Assembly (NCBI GenBank): GCA_026122225.1
Contig: JANEZZ010003056.1
Location: 434,001-498,000, forward strand
DNA from: Heloderma charlesbogerti
Taxonomy: Eukaryota > Chordata > Lepidosauria > Squamata > Helodermatidae
DNA: 64,000 bases
Direction: 5' to 3'
A program made the translations under genes and the position numbers. Shown in pieces: positions 45,841-55,530 of this stretch. Position 1 is the first letter of the stretch. Every line of letters starts with the position of its first letter. The notes under the pieces were generated by a model that was given only the letters and a program-made list of their open reading frames with translations, was not told the origin of the DNA and made no database searches.

Positions 45841-46399
45841 TAGGGGTGTACGGAATACTCACCCTGTTCCATCCGGGCATCAGCAGGGGCAGGGGGAGGC
45901 GATCCGTCCCTCCCCCCGGAATCCTGCCCGGCCGGCTCCGCTCTGCAGCAAGTCTGCGGAGCCGCCGGCTGGGGCTGCCCGCAGCCGGACTTCTGTCCGC
46001 TGCCGGGCTGCAGCTGCAAATGGCATCTGGCATAGGGGACCTGCCCTGGGCCATGATTGGCTACATAAATATTTAGGTAGCCTGTCATGGCGAAAGACAG
46101 GGGCGCAAATGGCGGCCACTACGCCATTTGCGCCCCTGTTTTTTTGCCATGATAGGCTACATAAATATTTATGTAGCCTATCACAGCAAAAAAACAGAAA
46201 CGCAAATGGTGGCTGCCGTAGCCGCTGCCATTTGCGTCCGCAGGCTCCGCATGCCTGCAAATGCACCCAGCTGGCGAATCCGCAGAGTTGCTGCAGAGCG
46301 GAGCCAGCCGGGTTGGGATTTCTGGGGGAGGTGCAGAGCGCCTCCCCCCCACAGCGAATCACCCCCTTCGAAAAGGTAAGTGACTTTCACACATCCCTG
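45841..46399. mobile_element. Family I hAT-like element, copy E (symmetrical)
   Basis: Both ends are the same end type (TAGGGGTGTACGGAATACTCACC and GGTAAGTGACTTTCACACATCCCT), unlike copies A, B and C. Internal AT-type palindromes at about 46049-46090 and 46148-46187, GC-type block 46102-46135. Confidence 0.75.
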
Positions 46400-46794
46400 T
46401 CCCAAATGTTGAAACTTAAAAAAAAAGTTCACATAAAAATCCATATGCTTTTTGTGTACATTTCTCCTCATACACGTATGTTTACCTAATATACGTATGT
46501 ATGCAGACAGGAAATCTGTGGCAGAAATGACCATTGCACAAATAATGGGCAAGTTGGTGACAAGTTTTCCAAGTGGCAGCGTTGCTTTTAGAATGTATCT
46601 TGCCATTTTTGGAACAAGCTGTGAAGGGGAGCACTTTTCAAACTTGAAACGTATGAAGAACTGACTTAAGTCAACCTTGGGACAGAAACAACTATCTTCA
46701 TTTGCACTACTCTCAGCTGAGAATGAGCATTTGCAAAAATGAAATTTGAAGACCTCATCTGTGATTTTGCGTATAAAAAGAACCTCAGAGTTAC

Positions 46795-46902
46795 TGGGCA
46801 GTATCCAATGATACTCTTTCACAGAATAGATCCATTGAAGTGAATGGACTAGTTTACGTGGACACGACTGAACGACTGAACAACCATTGGATGATGCCCA
46901 AT
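46795..46902. repeat. MITE carrying a BovB 3' tail
   Basis: Inverted ends TGGGCAGTATCCAATG and CATTGGATGATGCCCA. Between them GGACACGACTGAACGACTGAACAAC (split here as GGACACGACTGAAC + GACTGAACAAC) equals the 3' terminus of the BovB copy at 24309. Confidence 0.65.
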
Positions 46903-47788
46903 GTTTACTTTTCATTGACTTAAGATGTATTATGCCTGTATGAGTAAACTGCTAAATCAAACAATAATTTGTTTTAATTGAATTGGGTCTTTTTGTAGGC
47001 CCCAAAACTTTTCATGGGCCCTTGGATGTTTCTAGGGCCTAGGCACTGTGCTTATTGTGCCTAATGGATAATCCAGCCCTGACCCCCACCCCACCTTGAC
47101 AAATGCCCCCCCTGAAGCCAGTTTTTCTCTCAGTCAGCCTTATCTTCCAGTTTCAGGGTCCACAAGGATGGGGCAATAGAATTACTTGAGGGGACATTTG
47201 TAGGGGGAAAACAGCAGGTGAGTGAAGAGTCAGACATCCCTCCCATCTGCTGGTTCACCCCTGAAAACACCACCAGCCCCTGCAAAATGGCGTCACGAGG
47301 CAAAAAAGGGGAAGTTGGGAACCCTGCATTACCGTCCTTTAAATTGGGAACATGTGGCAGTAGGGGCAACATACCGCCCCCCCCCACACACACTGCTCCA
47401 CAGCTCTTGGGAGTAGCTGGGCAGGGCTACACCAGCGAGAGCCTCGGAGCATTCCTTAGAAAGCTTGAAAACGCAAGCCAAAATCTTCACTCTGCTAAGG
47501 TGCACAGAAGGGTGTATCAATGCAATTGCCTCTCTGAGGTGGTTCCTGTGTGTGTCGGACACCATCCGAGTCCTTCCCAGCTCTTCACATCGGATCCCTT
47601 CACATGCCAATTATTGGACTGCTGGCACTGAAAATTTTGCCCCCATTCCCAACCTCTGATCTATTAAAATAATAGGATTATCTTGAGAGAAATTAATGGA
47701 TAGCGCTTATTTCCTGCAGTCTTTACAATGTCTTACAGCTATTATCTCTCTCCTGGTCTCACTCCTTTTCCATCTCTAAATCCCATCC
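46903..47788. other. Unassigned sequence
   Basis: Several 60-137 codon frames overlap on both strands without motifs; treated as chance. Confidence 0.35.
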
Positions 47789-47988
47789 TCTAAAGGAGCT
47801 ATCCAAGGTGTTTTGCAAGATGTCAGTGGGGCGGTGAATCCACTCCGGGTTTCACTCAGAACCAGTCAGCACCCTAAAGGAGCTATCCAAAGCACCTTGG
47901 ATAGCTCCTTTAGAGTGCTGGCTGGTTCTGAGCGAAACCTGAAGTGGATTCACCGCCCCACTGACATCAAAGCCACCAGTCTCCACTG
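47789..47988. mobile_element. Family IV MITE with 40-bp hairpin arms
   Basis: Ends at right with CCACCAGTCTCCACTG. The centre folds on AACCAGTCAGCACCCTAAAG / CTTTAGAGTGCTGGCTGG arms (about 47859-47935). Left terminus lost or rearranged. Confidence 0.65.
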
Positions 47989-48107
47989 CTCCATCCCTTC
48001 CCTTCCATATATCCCCACCTCTGCTCTTTACTATAGAGACACTACTGTTCCTCTTCCCCCAGTGATGTACTGGAGCCAGGGCTCACAGGGTCGAAGCACC
48101 AGGGCTT

Positions 48108-48108
<1 letters not shown>

Positions 48109-48152
<44 letters not shown>
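48109..48152 (+). repeat. (TTA)n microsatellite
   Basis: About 14 uninterrupted units. Confidence 0.95.
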
Positions 48153-48395
48153 GGGACCTTGTCATCACTTGCCACCCCCCTTAGCTTTGCTGTTCCCTCT
48201 GAGCTTGGCTGCAATCCTCACAGTAGCTGGGGGAGGAAATGGATTTTCCCAGCATCAATATATCATTGGGAGCTTTCCCTGGAGACTGTCCTGATGAATG
48301 CCTGCACTTCACAATTGACCATGACGCCCTGCCTCCTCTGCCTCTTGTTTCGACTCTCAATAGAGCGGGATTGGTGAAAGGGCAGCCCTGGTATT

Positions 48396-48567
48396 CAGGG
48401 CTGGCCCTACCCCAAGTCTGAGTGAGGCGGCCTTCTCAGGCAGTAGATTTGCATGTTATGAAAGGGCAGCAAGTTGTGTTATTCAATTTTTATTTTGTTT
48501 TTACTGCCAGGGAGAGGTGCTGATGGGATTTTCTGCCCCAGGTGCCAAAATAACTTGACCAGCCTTG
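48396..48567. repeat. MITE (CAGGGCTGGCCC type)
   Basis: Left CAGGGCTGGCCCTACC and right TTGACCAGCCTTG are imperfect inverted ends, a hAT-like terminus type. TSD not resolved. Confidence 0.4.
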
Positions 48568-49465
48568 GGTGCTACATATAACCTTAATTTGAGGTAGGAG
48601 AAGGCGCCATTTACTGTTCTTCCTGTTTCCGCTTTTCCTTTTTTCTTTTACATTCCCTCCTCCAGTAACAGACCAGAAGCAAAATAGCCTCTGAAAGTTA
48701 ACAAGTGTGCATTCAAAATCACATTTCAACTGATTTAAAAATTATTCTCCTGATATACAGCACTGATTTAAAATTGACATTGACCAATTAAACAGCAGTG
48801 GCTTTAGCTGGTAAACCAATCGTATGCTTCCATGCTTCAGTAATGCCACTGTTCATCTGGCCAAGGTGACCGGGAGAAGAAAACTAACCTTGGCATCGCT
48901 TTTTGTTGTTGTTTGGTTTTCCTAACCCTGACCTTGACCTTACCTGCTGCGTTTTCAGCACATCCTGCCAAAGGTGTGTCAGGAGAGAGAAAGAGGAAGT
49001 TTGCACACCTGGCAATGCGGACTTCTCAATGTCATAGCAAAGGGGTGGGAAACAGTTAGAAGGGCAGCACCAGAGGAGGAAAGAGAAAGAGAAAGAATGG
49101 AGAAGGTGGGGCTGGAAGAGAGAGGCAAAACAATTCCAAGACATTCTTTGGACATTGTTCAGTGATCGGGTTTCACAATGGAGACAATTGCAGATATTTG
49201 AGGGATGTGGCAATGACAGCACTTAAGAGAACCTCTTGTCAAATTCCAAAGTGCCTCTTCCAAACAGAGTGAGAAGGCAAAGGGGGGAAAGCACATTAAA
49301 CAGTCCACAGGACTAACATCTGGCTTTGAGATAGGTTGTTTGGTTTATATTTCACAACTTTGCTGCAGTATACAAGGAAAGTATTTTTTTTCAGGATTAG
49401 CAACTCAGGGCTGAGGAATGTACCCATTTCCACTAAAGGTGCTTCTATATGATTAGGAACGCTTT
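48568..49465. other. Unassigned sequence
   Basis: No motif recognised; purine-rich 49070-49110. Confidence 0.35.
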
Positions 49466-49626
49466 TTATTTTAATTTTATTTGCAATTATAAGAAAACAA
49501 AGCAAAACAACAAACACCAGCACCAACAGAAGGAACATAAAAAAGCAAAACCATTCACAATAACAATCCACAACACCATCTGTTGAGAGAGAGAGAGAGA
49601 TTAGACAGTTCTGTTTCAAATATGTG
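49466..49626 (-). repeat. 3' UTR part of an L1/Tx1-like LINE, antisense
   Basis: Begins with an AT-rich (TTTTATTTTAATTTTATTTG) run that would be the A-rich 3' end on the minus strand. It continues across the CR1 insertion into 63043-63755, where the minus strand has a coding-like C-terminus. Last 68 bases are the duplicated target. Confidence 0.4.
49559..49626 (+). repeat. Left copy of the 68/72-bp target duplication
   Basis: AATAACAATCCACAACACC..., a (GA)n run and ...TTTCAAATATGTG are repeated at 62971-63042. The copies differ only by four extra GA bases in the microsatellite. Confidence 0.9.
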
Positions 49627-49629
49627 ATT

Positions 49630-51290
49630 TGTTTCCCGCCTCCCAGCTGAGCAGAGCAGAGCAGAGCAAGCTGCTCCAGCTGGTCCAGGGACTACAGAAG
49701 CAGGCAAGCTCCCAGAGAGTGAGCGACCAGAGCGAGCGGACAGGGGGAGCAAACAGGAGTTGGCCAGGGGAGTCGCAGTGGTAGAAGAGACAAAGGAGAC
49801 AAAGGAGACAGAGGCTAAGAGGTAAGTGGGCTGCAGGAAGCCCAGGGGGCTGCCCTTTATCCTTCTGAGTGGCTGTGAGCTCACCAGGTGCTTCTGAGAG
49901 CTCCAACTGAATGGGGGGTGTGTGTGGCCTGAGTACTCCCAGCAGCTGAGTGGGCGGGAAGCCTCAGTCTGCTTCCTGCCTCCCAGCTGAGCAGAGCTGA
50001 GCAGGGCAGAGCAGAGCAAGCTGCTCCAGCTGGTCCAGGGACTACAGAAGCAAGCAAGCTCCCAGAGAGCAAGCAGACAGGGAGAGCAAACAGAGGGAGC
50101 AACCAGGAGTTGGCCAGGGGAGTTGCAGTGGTAGAAGAGACAAAGGAGACAAAGGAGTAGGGTTGTACGAAACCCCGCTTACCTGGCTCCGCCGGGTTCC
50201 GCTGGGGGGGGAGGCGTTCCGTGCCTCCCCCTGGAATCCTGGCCGGCCGGCTCCGCTCCGCGGGGATTCCGCAGAGCCTCCAGCTGGCTCCACTAGCAGC
50301 CGGACATCCAGCCGCTGGCTAGCAGGGACTCAAATGGTGGCAGCCGTAGCCGCCGCCGTTTGCGTCCCTGAATTCAGCCGTGATAGGCTACGTAAAGACT
50401 TACGTAGCCTATCACGTCTGGGTTAAAAAAACCCAACGCGTACGCAAATGGCAGTGGCTACGGCCGCTGCCATTTGCATTCCTTATTTTTGGCCATCTTA
50501 GTCTATGTAAATATTTACGTAGACTAAGATGAAGACAAGAAAGGGGAACGCAAATAGCGTAGCAGATGCTATTTGTGTTCCCCCTTATTTTTGCCGTCTT
50601 ATTCTACGTAAATATTTACATAGACTAAGATGGCCAAAAATAAGGAACACAAATGGCGGCGGCCGTAGCCGCCGCCATTTGTGTACACGTTTTTTTTTTA
50701 ACCCAGACGTGATAGGCTATGTAAGTCTTTACGTAGCCTATCACGAATGGGGGGGGGGAGAAACAGACTGCAAATGGAGCCACCGCCGTCCGGAACATCC
50801 GCCCCAGGTAAGTCTCGTCCCAGGGGTGATCCGTGGGGGGGCGGGGGGGGGCAGGCCGTTCCGTCACGGAGTTCGGGGGGCCGAATGCACTGGCATTCAG
50901 CCTCACCGAGATCCATGGCTGAATTCTCTGACATCCCTACAAAGGAGACAAAGGAGACATAGGCTAAGAGGTAAGTGGGCTGCAGGAAGCCCAGGGGGCT
51001 GCCCTTTATCCTTCTGAGTGGCTGTGAGCTCACCAGGTGCTTCTGAGAGCTCCAACTGAATTGGGGTGTGTGTGGCCTGAGTACTCCCAGCAGCTGAGTG
51101 GGTGGGAAGCTTCAGTCTGCTTCCTGCCTCCCAGCTGAGCAGAGCAGAGCAGAGCAGAGCAAGCTGCTCCAGGTGGTCCAGGCCCAGGGACTATAGAAGC
51201 AGGCAAGCTCCCAGAGAGCGAGCGACCAGAGCAAGTGGACAGGGGAAGCAAACAGGAGTTGGCTAGGGGAGTTTGGCAGGGGAGGTCAAG
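49630..51290 (+). promoter_or_regulatory. CR1 5' UTR tandem monomers
   Basis: The block TCCCAGCTGAGCAGAGC begins at 49641, 49981 and 51129. After subtracting the hAT insert the spacing is 340 and about 358 bp, so there are three tandem monomers (the last partial). Each carries GCAAGCTGCTCCAG, CAGGAGTTGG and AGAGGTAAGTGGGCTGCAGG. Repeated GC-rich 5' units act as promoters in other LINEs; that role here is inference. Confidence 0.7.
50158..50939. mobile_element. Family I hAT-like element, copy F, perfect TSD
   Basis: TAGGGTTGTACGAAACCCC...CTGACATCCCTA between CAAAGGAG at 50150-50157 and 50940-50947. Internal palindromes: GTGATAGGCTAC type at 50379-50416 and 50709-50745, and a second AT type (GTCTACGTAAATATTTACG, near 50493-50532 and 50597-50632), with GC-type blocks between. 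AGGTAAGTCTCG at 50807. Confidence 0.9.
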
Positions 51291-51484
51291 GGGGAAGCCC
51301 CTAACATTTTTCTTTTTTCTTCTTTTTAACAAGCTTTTTTCCCATTTATTTGTCTTGTAACACACACTTCCACATCAGTGGGATTCTGCTTTTAACCTCT
51401 ACTGAGTAGAGGAGCAGGCACAGGCTAGTCTAGAACAATCACAAAGCTAGACACAAAAAGGGAAAAGAGGCAACGGAAGGACAG

Positions 51485-52500
51485 GACTCTCCAGTGGTGG
51501 TGACCTGCAAGGCCTGTGCCATGTTTGTTTTCTTGCCTGAGAACAACATGGCCTACACCTGCAACAAATGAAAGTTGATCACACTGCTGGAAGAAAAAGT
51601 AAGTGGACTGGAGCGGCGACTGTCGAACCTCCGGGGAATAAGAGAACACAAAAAGTTATTGGACAGAAAGGGGGAACTACAGCAGCAAAGGGAAGACCAG
51701 AAGCTTGAAGAGCAACAGCAAGATGAGGCAGTGGGAAATGCTGAGGTGAAGAAAAATGGAGTAGAGGATACTCCTTGGAAAAGGGTGACAGTTAGGAGAA
51801 GAAGAAGTAGACACCACTCTGCACCAGTGGAAGCAGTGGAGCTGTGGAACCGATTCCAGGTACTTGCGGATGAGACTGGAGGACAGCGTACAGAGGAAGA
51901 ATCACAGGGGAACCAGCATGACAGCAAGCAAGAGGCTGAAGGTCGGTCAAACAGAGGCGATGAAACCCAGGCCTACAACAACAAGAAGAGAAGAGTGGTA
52001 GTAGTGGGAGACTCCTTGCTGCGTGGGATCAAGACCCAAGTATGTCGCGAAGACCCGTGGACTCGCCAGGTATGTTGTCTCCTGGGAGGACGGATTAGAG
52101 ACAGGACTGAAAGGTTGCTTGCACTCATAAAGCCCACTGCCAGGTATCCCTTTCTTCTCATCCATGTGGGAACAAATCATACAGCCAAGTGGAGCTACGA
52201 AGAAATCACATCAGACTTTGAAGCTTTGGGAAAGAAACTCAAGAACCTTGGGGCTCAGATAGTTTTCTCATCCATCCTTCCAGTAGTTAGAAGAGGGATA
52301 GAAAGGGAATGAAAAATACTCCAGGTGAATGACTAGCTACAAAGGTGGTGCCGACGAGAGAGATTTGGATTCTGGGACCACGGGCTAAACTTCCTGGAAG
52401 ATGGGCTGTTGGCAAGGGACGGGTTGCACCTCACAAAGGAAGGGAAGAATGTGTTTGGCCACAGCATGAAGAACTTCATCAGGAGGGCTTTACATTGAAT
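51485..52500 (+). pseudogene. CR1 ORF1 with zinc-finger-like start and GDSL-type esterase
   Basis: In frame upstream of 51575 the translation reads VVVTCKACAMFVFLPENN, then AYTCNK, a stop (TGA 51569-51571) and KLITLLEEKVSGLERRL. It gives a CxxC...C pattern, a stop where a last cysteine might be expected, and a coiled-coil-like segment. The esterase begins with VVVGDSLLRG (about 51998-52027, nucleophile Ser), then HVGTN (about 52162-52176). Frame 51575-52312 ends in TGA; the acid/His block [13 protein letters not shown] follows at about 52418-52456 in another frame. CR1 ORF1 proteins are known to carry an esterase; this is not a host enzyme. Confidence 0.8.
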
Positions 52501-52639
52501 CCTACAGGGAAGGGAGATGTAATGTTGGGGATAACAATGGGCATAGGTGCATGCACTGCAACGGAGAGAACAGCTCTAATAGCGCCCAATAATAGCCTTC
52601 AGACACATGTAGGAAGAAAGCCAGACTATGAAGCACATG

Positions 52640-53334
52640 GTCTTCGAGGTCTATATACTAATGCCCAGAGTATGGGAAACAAACAGAACGAACTTGAACT
52701 CTTAATACAGGAGGGAAATTATGACTTGGTAGGTATAACTGAGACTTGGTGGGATGACTCCCATGACTGGAATACAGCAATTGAAGGATATAACTTGTTC
52801 AAAAAGAACAGGAGGAACAGAAAGGGAGGTGGGGTTGCACTGTATGTGAAAAATACATATCTCTGCACAGAAATACAGGAGGATGAGCTTGGTAGCCCCA
52901 TCGAGAGCATCTGGATCAAAATAAATGGAGCAAAGAATAAAAGGAACCTGGTGGTCGGAGTCTACTACCGGCCACCCAACCAAGGAGAAGACGAGGATGA
53001 AACTTTTGAAAAGCAAATCGCCAATGTTTTAAGGAAGCATGATGTAGTAGCAATGGGGGACTTCAATTTCCCTGATATTTGTTGGGAGACAAATTCTGCA
53101 AAACATGGCCCCTCCAGGAAATTCCTGACTTGTGTGGCGGATAACTTCCTCCTACAGAAAGTAGAGGAAGGAACTAGAGGATCGGCTATCCTTGACTTGA
53201 TCCTAACCAACAGAGATGACTTAGTGGATACAGTAGCAGTTACAGGAACTCTGGGGGAAAGTGACCATGTTATACTTGAGTTCTTGGTTCTAAGGGAAGC
53301 AAAAGCCGAGTCAAATGCGTACCCTGGATTTTAG
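52640..53334 (+). pseudogene. CR1 ORF2 N-terminus: apurinic-like endonuclease
   Basis: The frame 52345-53334 includes [32 protein letters not shown] (catalytic Glu), [24 protein letters not shown] (Asp and Asn), [10 protein letters not shown] and [11 protein letters not shown] (the SDH box). All catalytic blocks are present. A frameshift at about 53310 ends it just after the domain. It makes the target-site nick during target-primed reverse transcription. Confidence 0.85.
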
Positions 53335-53420
53335 GGAAGCTGATTTTAATAAACTCAGAACAATGATCAGGAAGGTCCCATGGCAAGCAACTCTAACAAG
53401 AAAAGGAGTCCAAGATGGGT

Positions 53421-53502
53421 TGTTGTTGTTGTTGTTCAGTTGTTAAGTCGTGTCCTACTCTTCGTGACCCCATGGACCACAGCACGCCAGGCCCTCCTGT
53501 CC
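53421..53502 (-). mobile_element. BovB 3' tail inserted in CR1, antisense
   Basis: Starts with (TTG)n, then TCAGTTGTTAAGTCGTGTCC and TTCGTGACCCCATGGACC, the reverse complement of the BovB end at 24309-24565. The 12-bp TSD TCCAAGATGGGT lies at 53409-53420 and 53503-53514. Confidence 0.9.
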
Positions 53503-54196
53503 TCCAAGATGGGTGGGAGCTTTTAAAAAAGGAAATTCTCAAGGCACAATTACAAACAATTCCAAGAAGAAGAAAAGGTGGAAGACAACAGAAGAAGCCA
53601 ATGTGGCTTCACAAAAAGGTTAGAGATGACCTGAAAACAAAAAAGGACACATATAGAAAATGGAAAGAAGGCCAAGTAACAAAGGAAGAGTACAGGTAGG
53701 GATGTCAGAGAATTCCGCCACGGATCTCAGTGAGGCCGAATGCCAGTGCATTCGGCCCCCCAAAATCCATGGCAGAACGGCCTGCCACCCCTCCACCCCC
53801 CGCGGATCTCCCCCGGGATGAGACTTACCTGGGGCGGATGTTCCGGACGGCGGCGGCTCCAGCGGCGGCTGCGGCTGGTCTTCCGACCGTCTGCCACCGC
53901 CGCCATTTGCAGTCTCGTCTTTTTTTTTTTTTTTACATAGATGTGATAGACTATGTAAAGACTTATGTAGCCTATCACGTCTGGGTTAAAAAAACCTAAA
54001 CAAACGCGTACGCAAATGGCGGTGGCTACGGCCGCCGCCATTTGCTTTCCTTATTTTTGGCCATCTTAATCAACGTAAATATTTACATAGACTAAGACGG
54101 TGAAAATAAAGGGGAACGCAAATAACGCCCACTACGCTATTTGCGTTCCCCCTTATTTTGGCCGTCTTAGTCTACGTAAATATTTAAGTAGACTAA

Positions 54197-54637
54197 TGTA
54201 GCAGCCATATCGGGGGTCAGACTAAGTAGCCTCATGCAGTCTCATGCTTCATGTTCTTGCTGAGCTCTTTCTCCCTTGAATATATTGTTGTAAGCTGACG
54301 AGACACAGGAATTCCTTATCTTGTCAAAGGTCATACAGTTGTATATCTTGTTCTCTGCTGTTCTCTTCTGTTCTCTCCTTATCATGGCTACCCTATAACC
54401 CAGTTCTTGTATTATAAACAATAGTGCTAGGAGAAGAAATGTTGAGGATTGCAACCCCACACGGGAGGGGGAGGAGGAGCCATTTCATATGTGTCACAAT
54501 GTCTATAAAACCAATGTGCTAATGTATTTCGGGGCTTCTGGCTCTTTGGAAATGATTCCAGCCTTAAGCCCGCGCGTTAAATAAAGAATCTCTTTTTCCT
54601 TCACTCCGTGGTCTCTCTGACTCTGGGTTCTGCAACA
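54197..54637 (+). repeat. 5' LTR
   Basis: TGTAGCAGCC...TTCTGCAACA. TATA box TATAAAA at 54504-54510, AATAAA at 54580-54585. Differs from the 3' LTR at three positions by direct reading (one near base 16, two in the CCCCACACGGG segment). Confidence 0.95.
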
Positions 54638-54641
54638 TAAA

Positions 54642-54659
54642 TGGTGCCGTGACTCGGAT
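54642..54659 (+). promoter_or_regulatory. Primer binding site, tRNA-His type
   Basis: TGGTGCCGTGACTCGGAT, four bases after the 5' LTR, is the complement of the 3' end of tRNA-His, as used by His-primed (HERV-H-like) ERVs. Confidence 0.85.
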
Positions 54660-55367
54660 GTGGCAGGCTCTGAGCCAGACAGGTGGCAGTTGCCTGCTCT
54701 TGATCGCCGCACCGGGAAGACGAGCTCGGCGCATGCCTCCCTTTCTTGGCGCCACCGACCTTTTTGTCGAGTGAATGGGAGAAAGCCTGCACCGGGATCG
54801 CCCAAACGGCAGCGAGCAGCAAGAGAACCTTGGGAAGCGGAGGAAAGAACTTGAGCCCTGCCTGTATCGCAGCTGCAATTGAGTTGAAACCCACATTGGA
54901 AGCCTTCAGGAGAAAGGCAAGTATATGGGAAAAAGAGGGCCCCGCCTTTAGGGAGAAAGGCCACTGGGCAGAAAAAAAGAGGGCCCCGCCTTATGAAGAA
55001 GGTCAGTGTTGGTGGTATACGTATACAACAGAACCTACTCCTTGCGGGTAGAAGGGGGGCCTGATCACACCCCCGAGTGGGCGCCAGTACCCAGCACGCC
55101 AGTACTCAGTAGGAAGCTGAGGAAGCTGGGGAAGCCGTTTTCCGCTCTGGTAAAAAGTGGGTGGCAGGGACATATGGATGTAGTGGAGAGAATGATGATT
55201 GTGTGAGTGGCTACTGTGGTTTCTGACGCATACTGTTGACCGTCTGGGTGCCCAGGCCAGTAGCAAAGTGCGTGGCGTATAAAATCCTCTTGTGTCGGCC
55301 AGTGAGACCCCTTACTGACCAATTCCCCTTCCCTAATTGTGTCTGTCTTAAATTTAGGAGGGAGGCT

Positions 55368-55530
55368 ATGGGTGGTGAGGGAAGCAAACCTTGCACCCCC
55401 TTGAGATGTATGTCAAACAAAGAAGGAAAAAGGTTTTTTTTAAAGATTCAGAATAGAGAGAGAAAACAGCAAAAAGCTCAAGGTCGAGCTGAGAGGAAAA
55501 AAAGAACAAGATCTGAGGCTGTTAATTAGA
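55368..55530 (+). pseudogene. ERV gag start (matrix N-terminus)
   Basis: ATG at 55368-55370 opens MGGEGSKPCTPLRCM: Gly2 as a possible myristoylation site and a TPL motif typical of gamma-type matrix. The frame becomes basic and stops at about 55527. Capsid N-terminal sequence is not recognised downstream. Confidence 0.6.

Noticed and set aside
46181..46915. A 244-codon minus-strand gene
   Set aside because: It runs through a family I hAT copy and a MITE; no domain and biased by the palindromes.
51575..52312. A host GDSL esterase gene
   Set aside because: Context and sequence are CR1 ORF1; the same element continues with the CR1 endonuclease.
54242..54460. A 72-codon minus-strand gene duplicated at 60369-60587
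   Set aside because: Identical frames because they are the two LTRs; antisense chance ORF.
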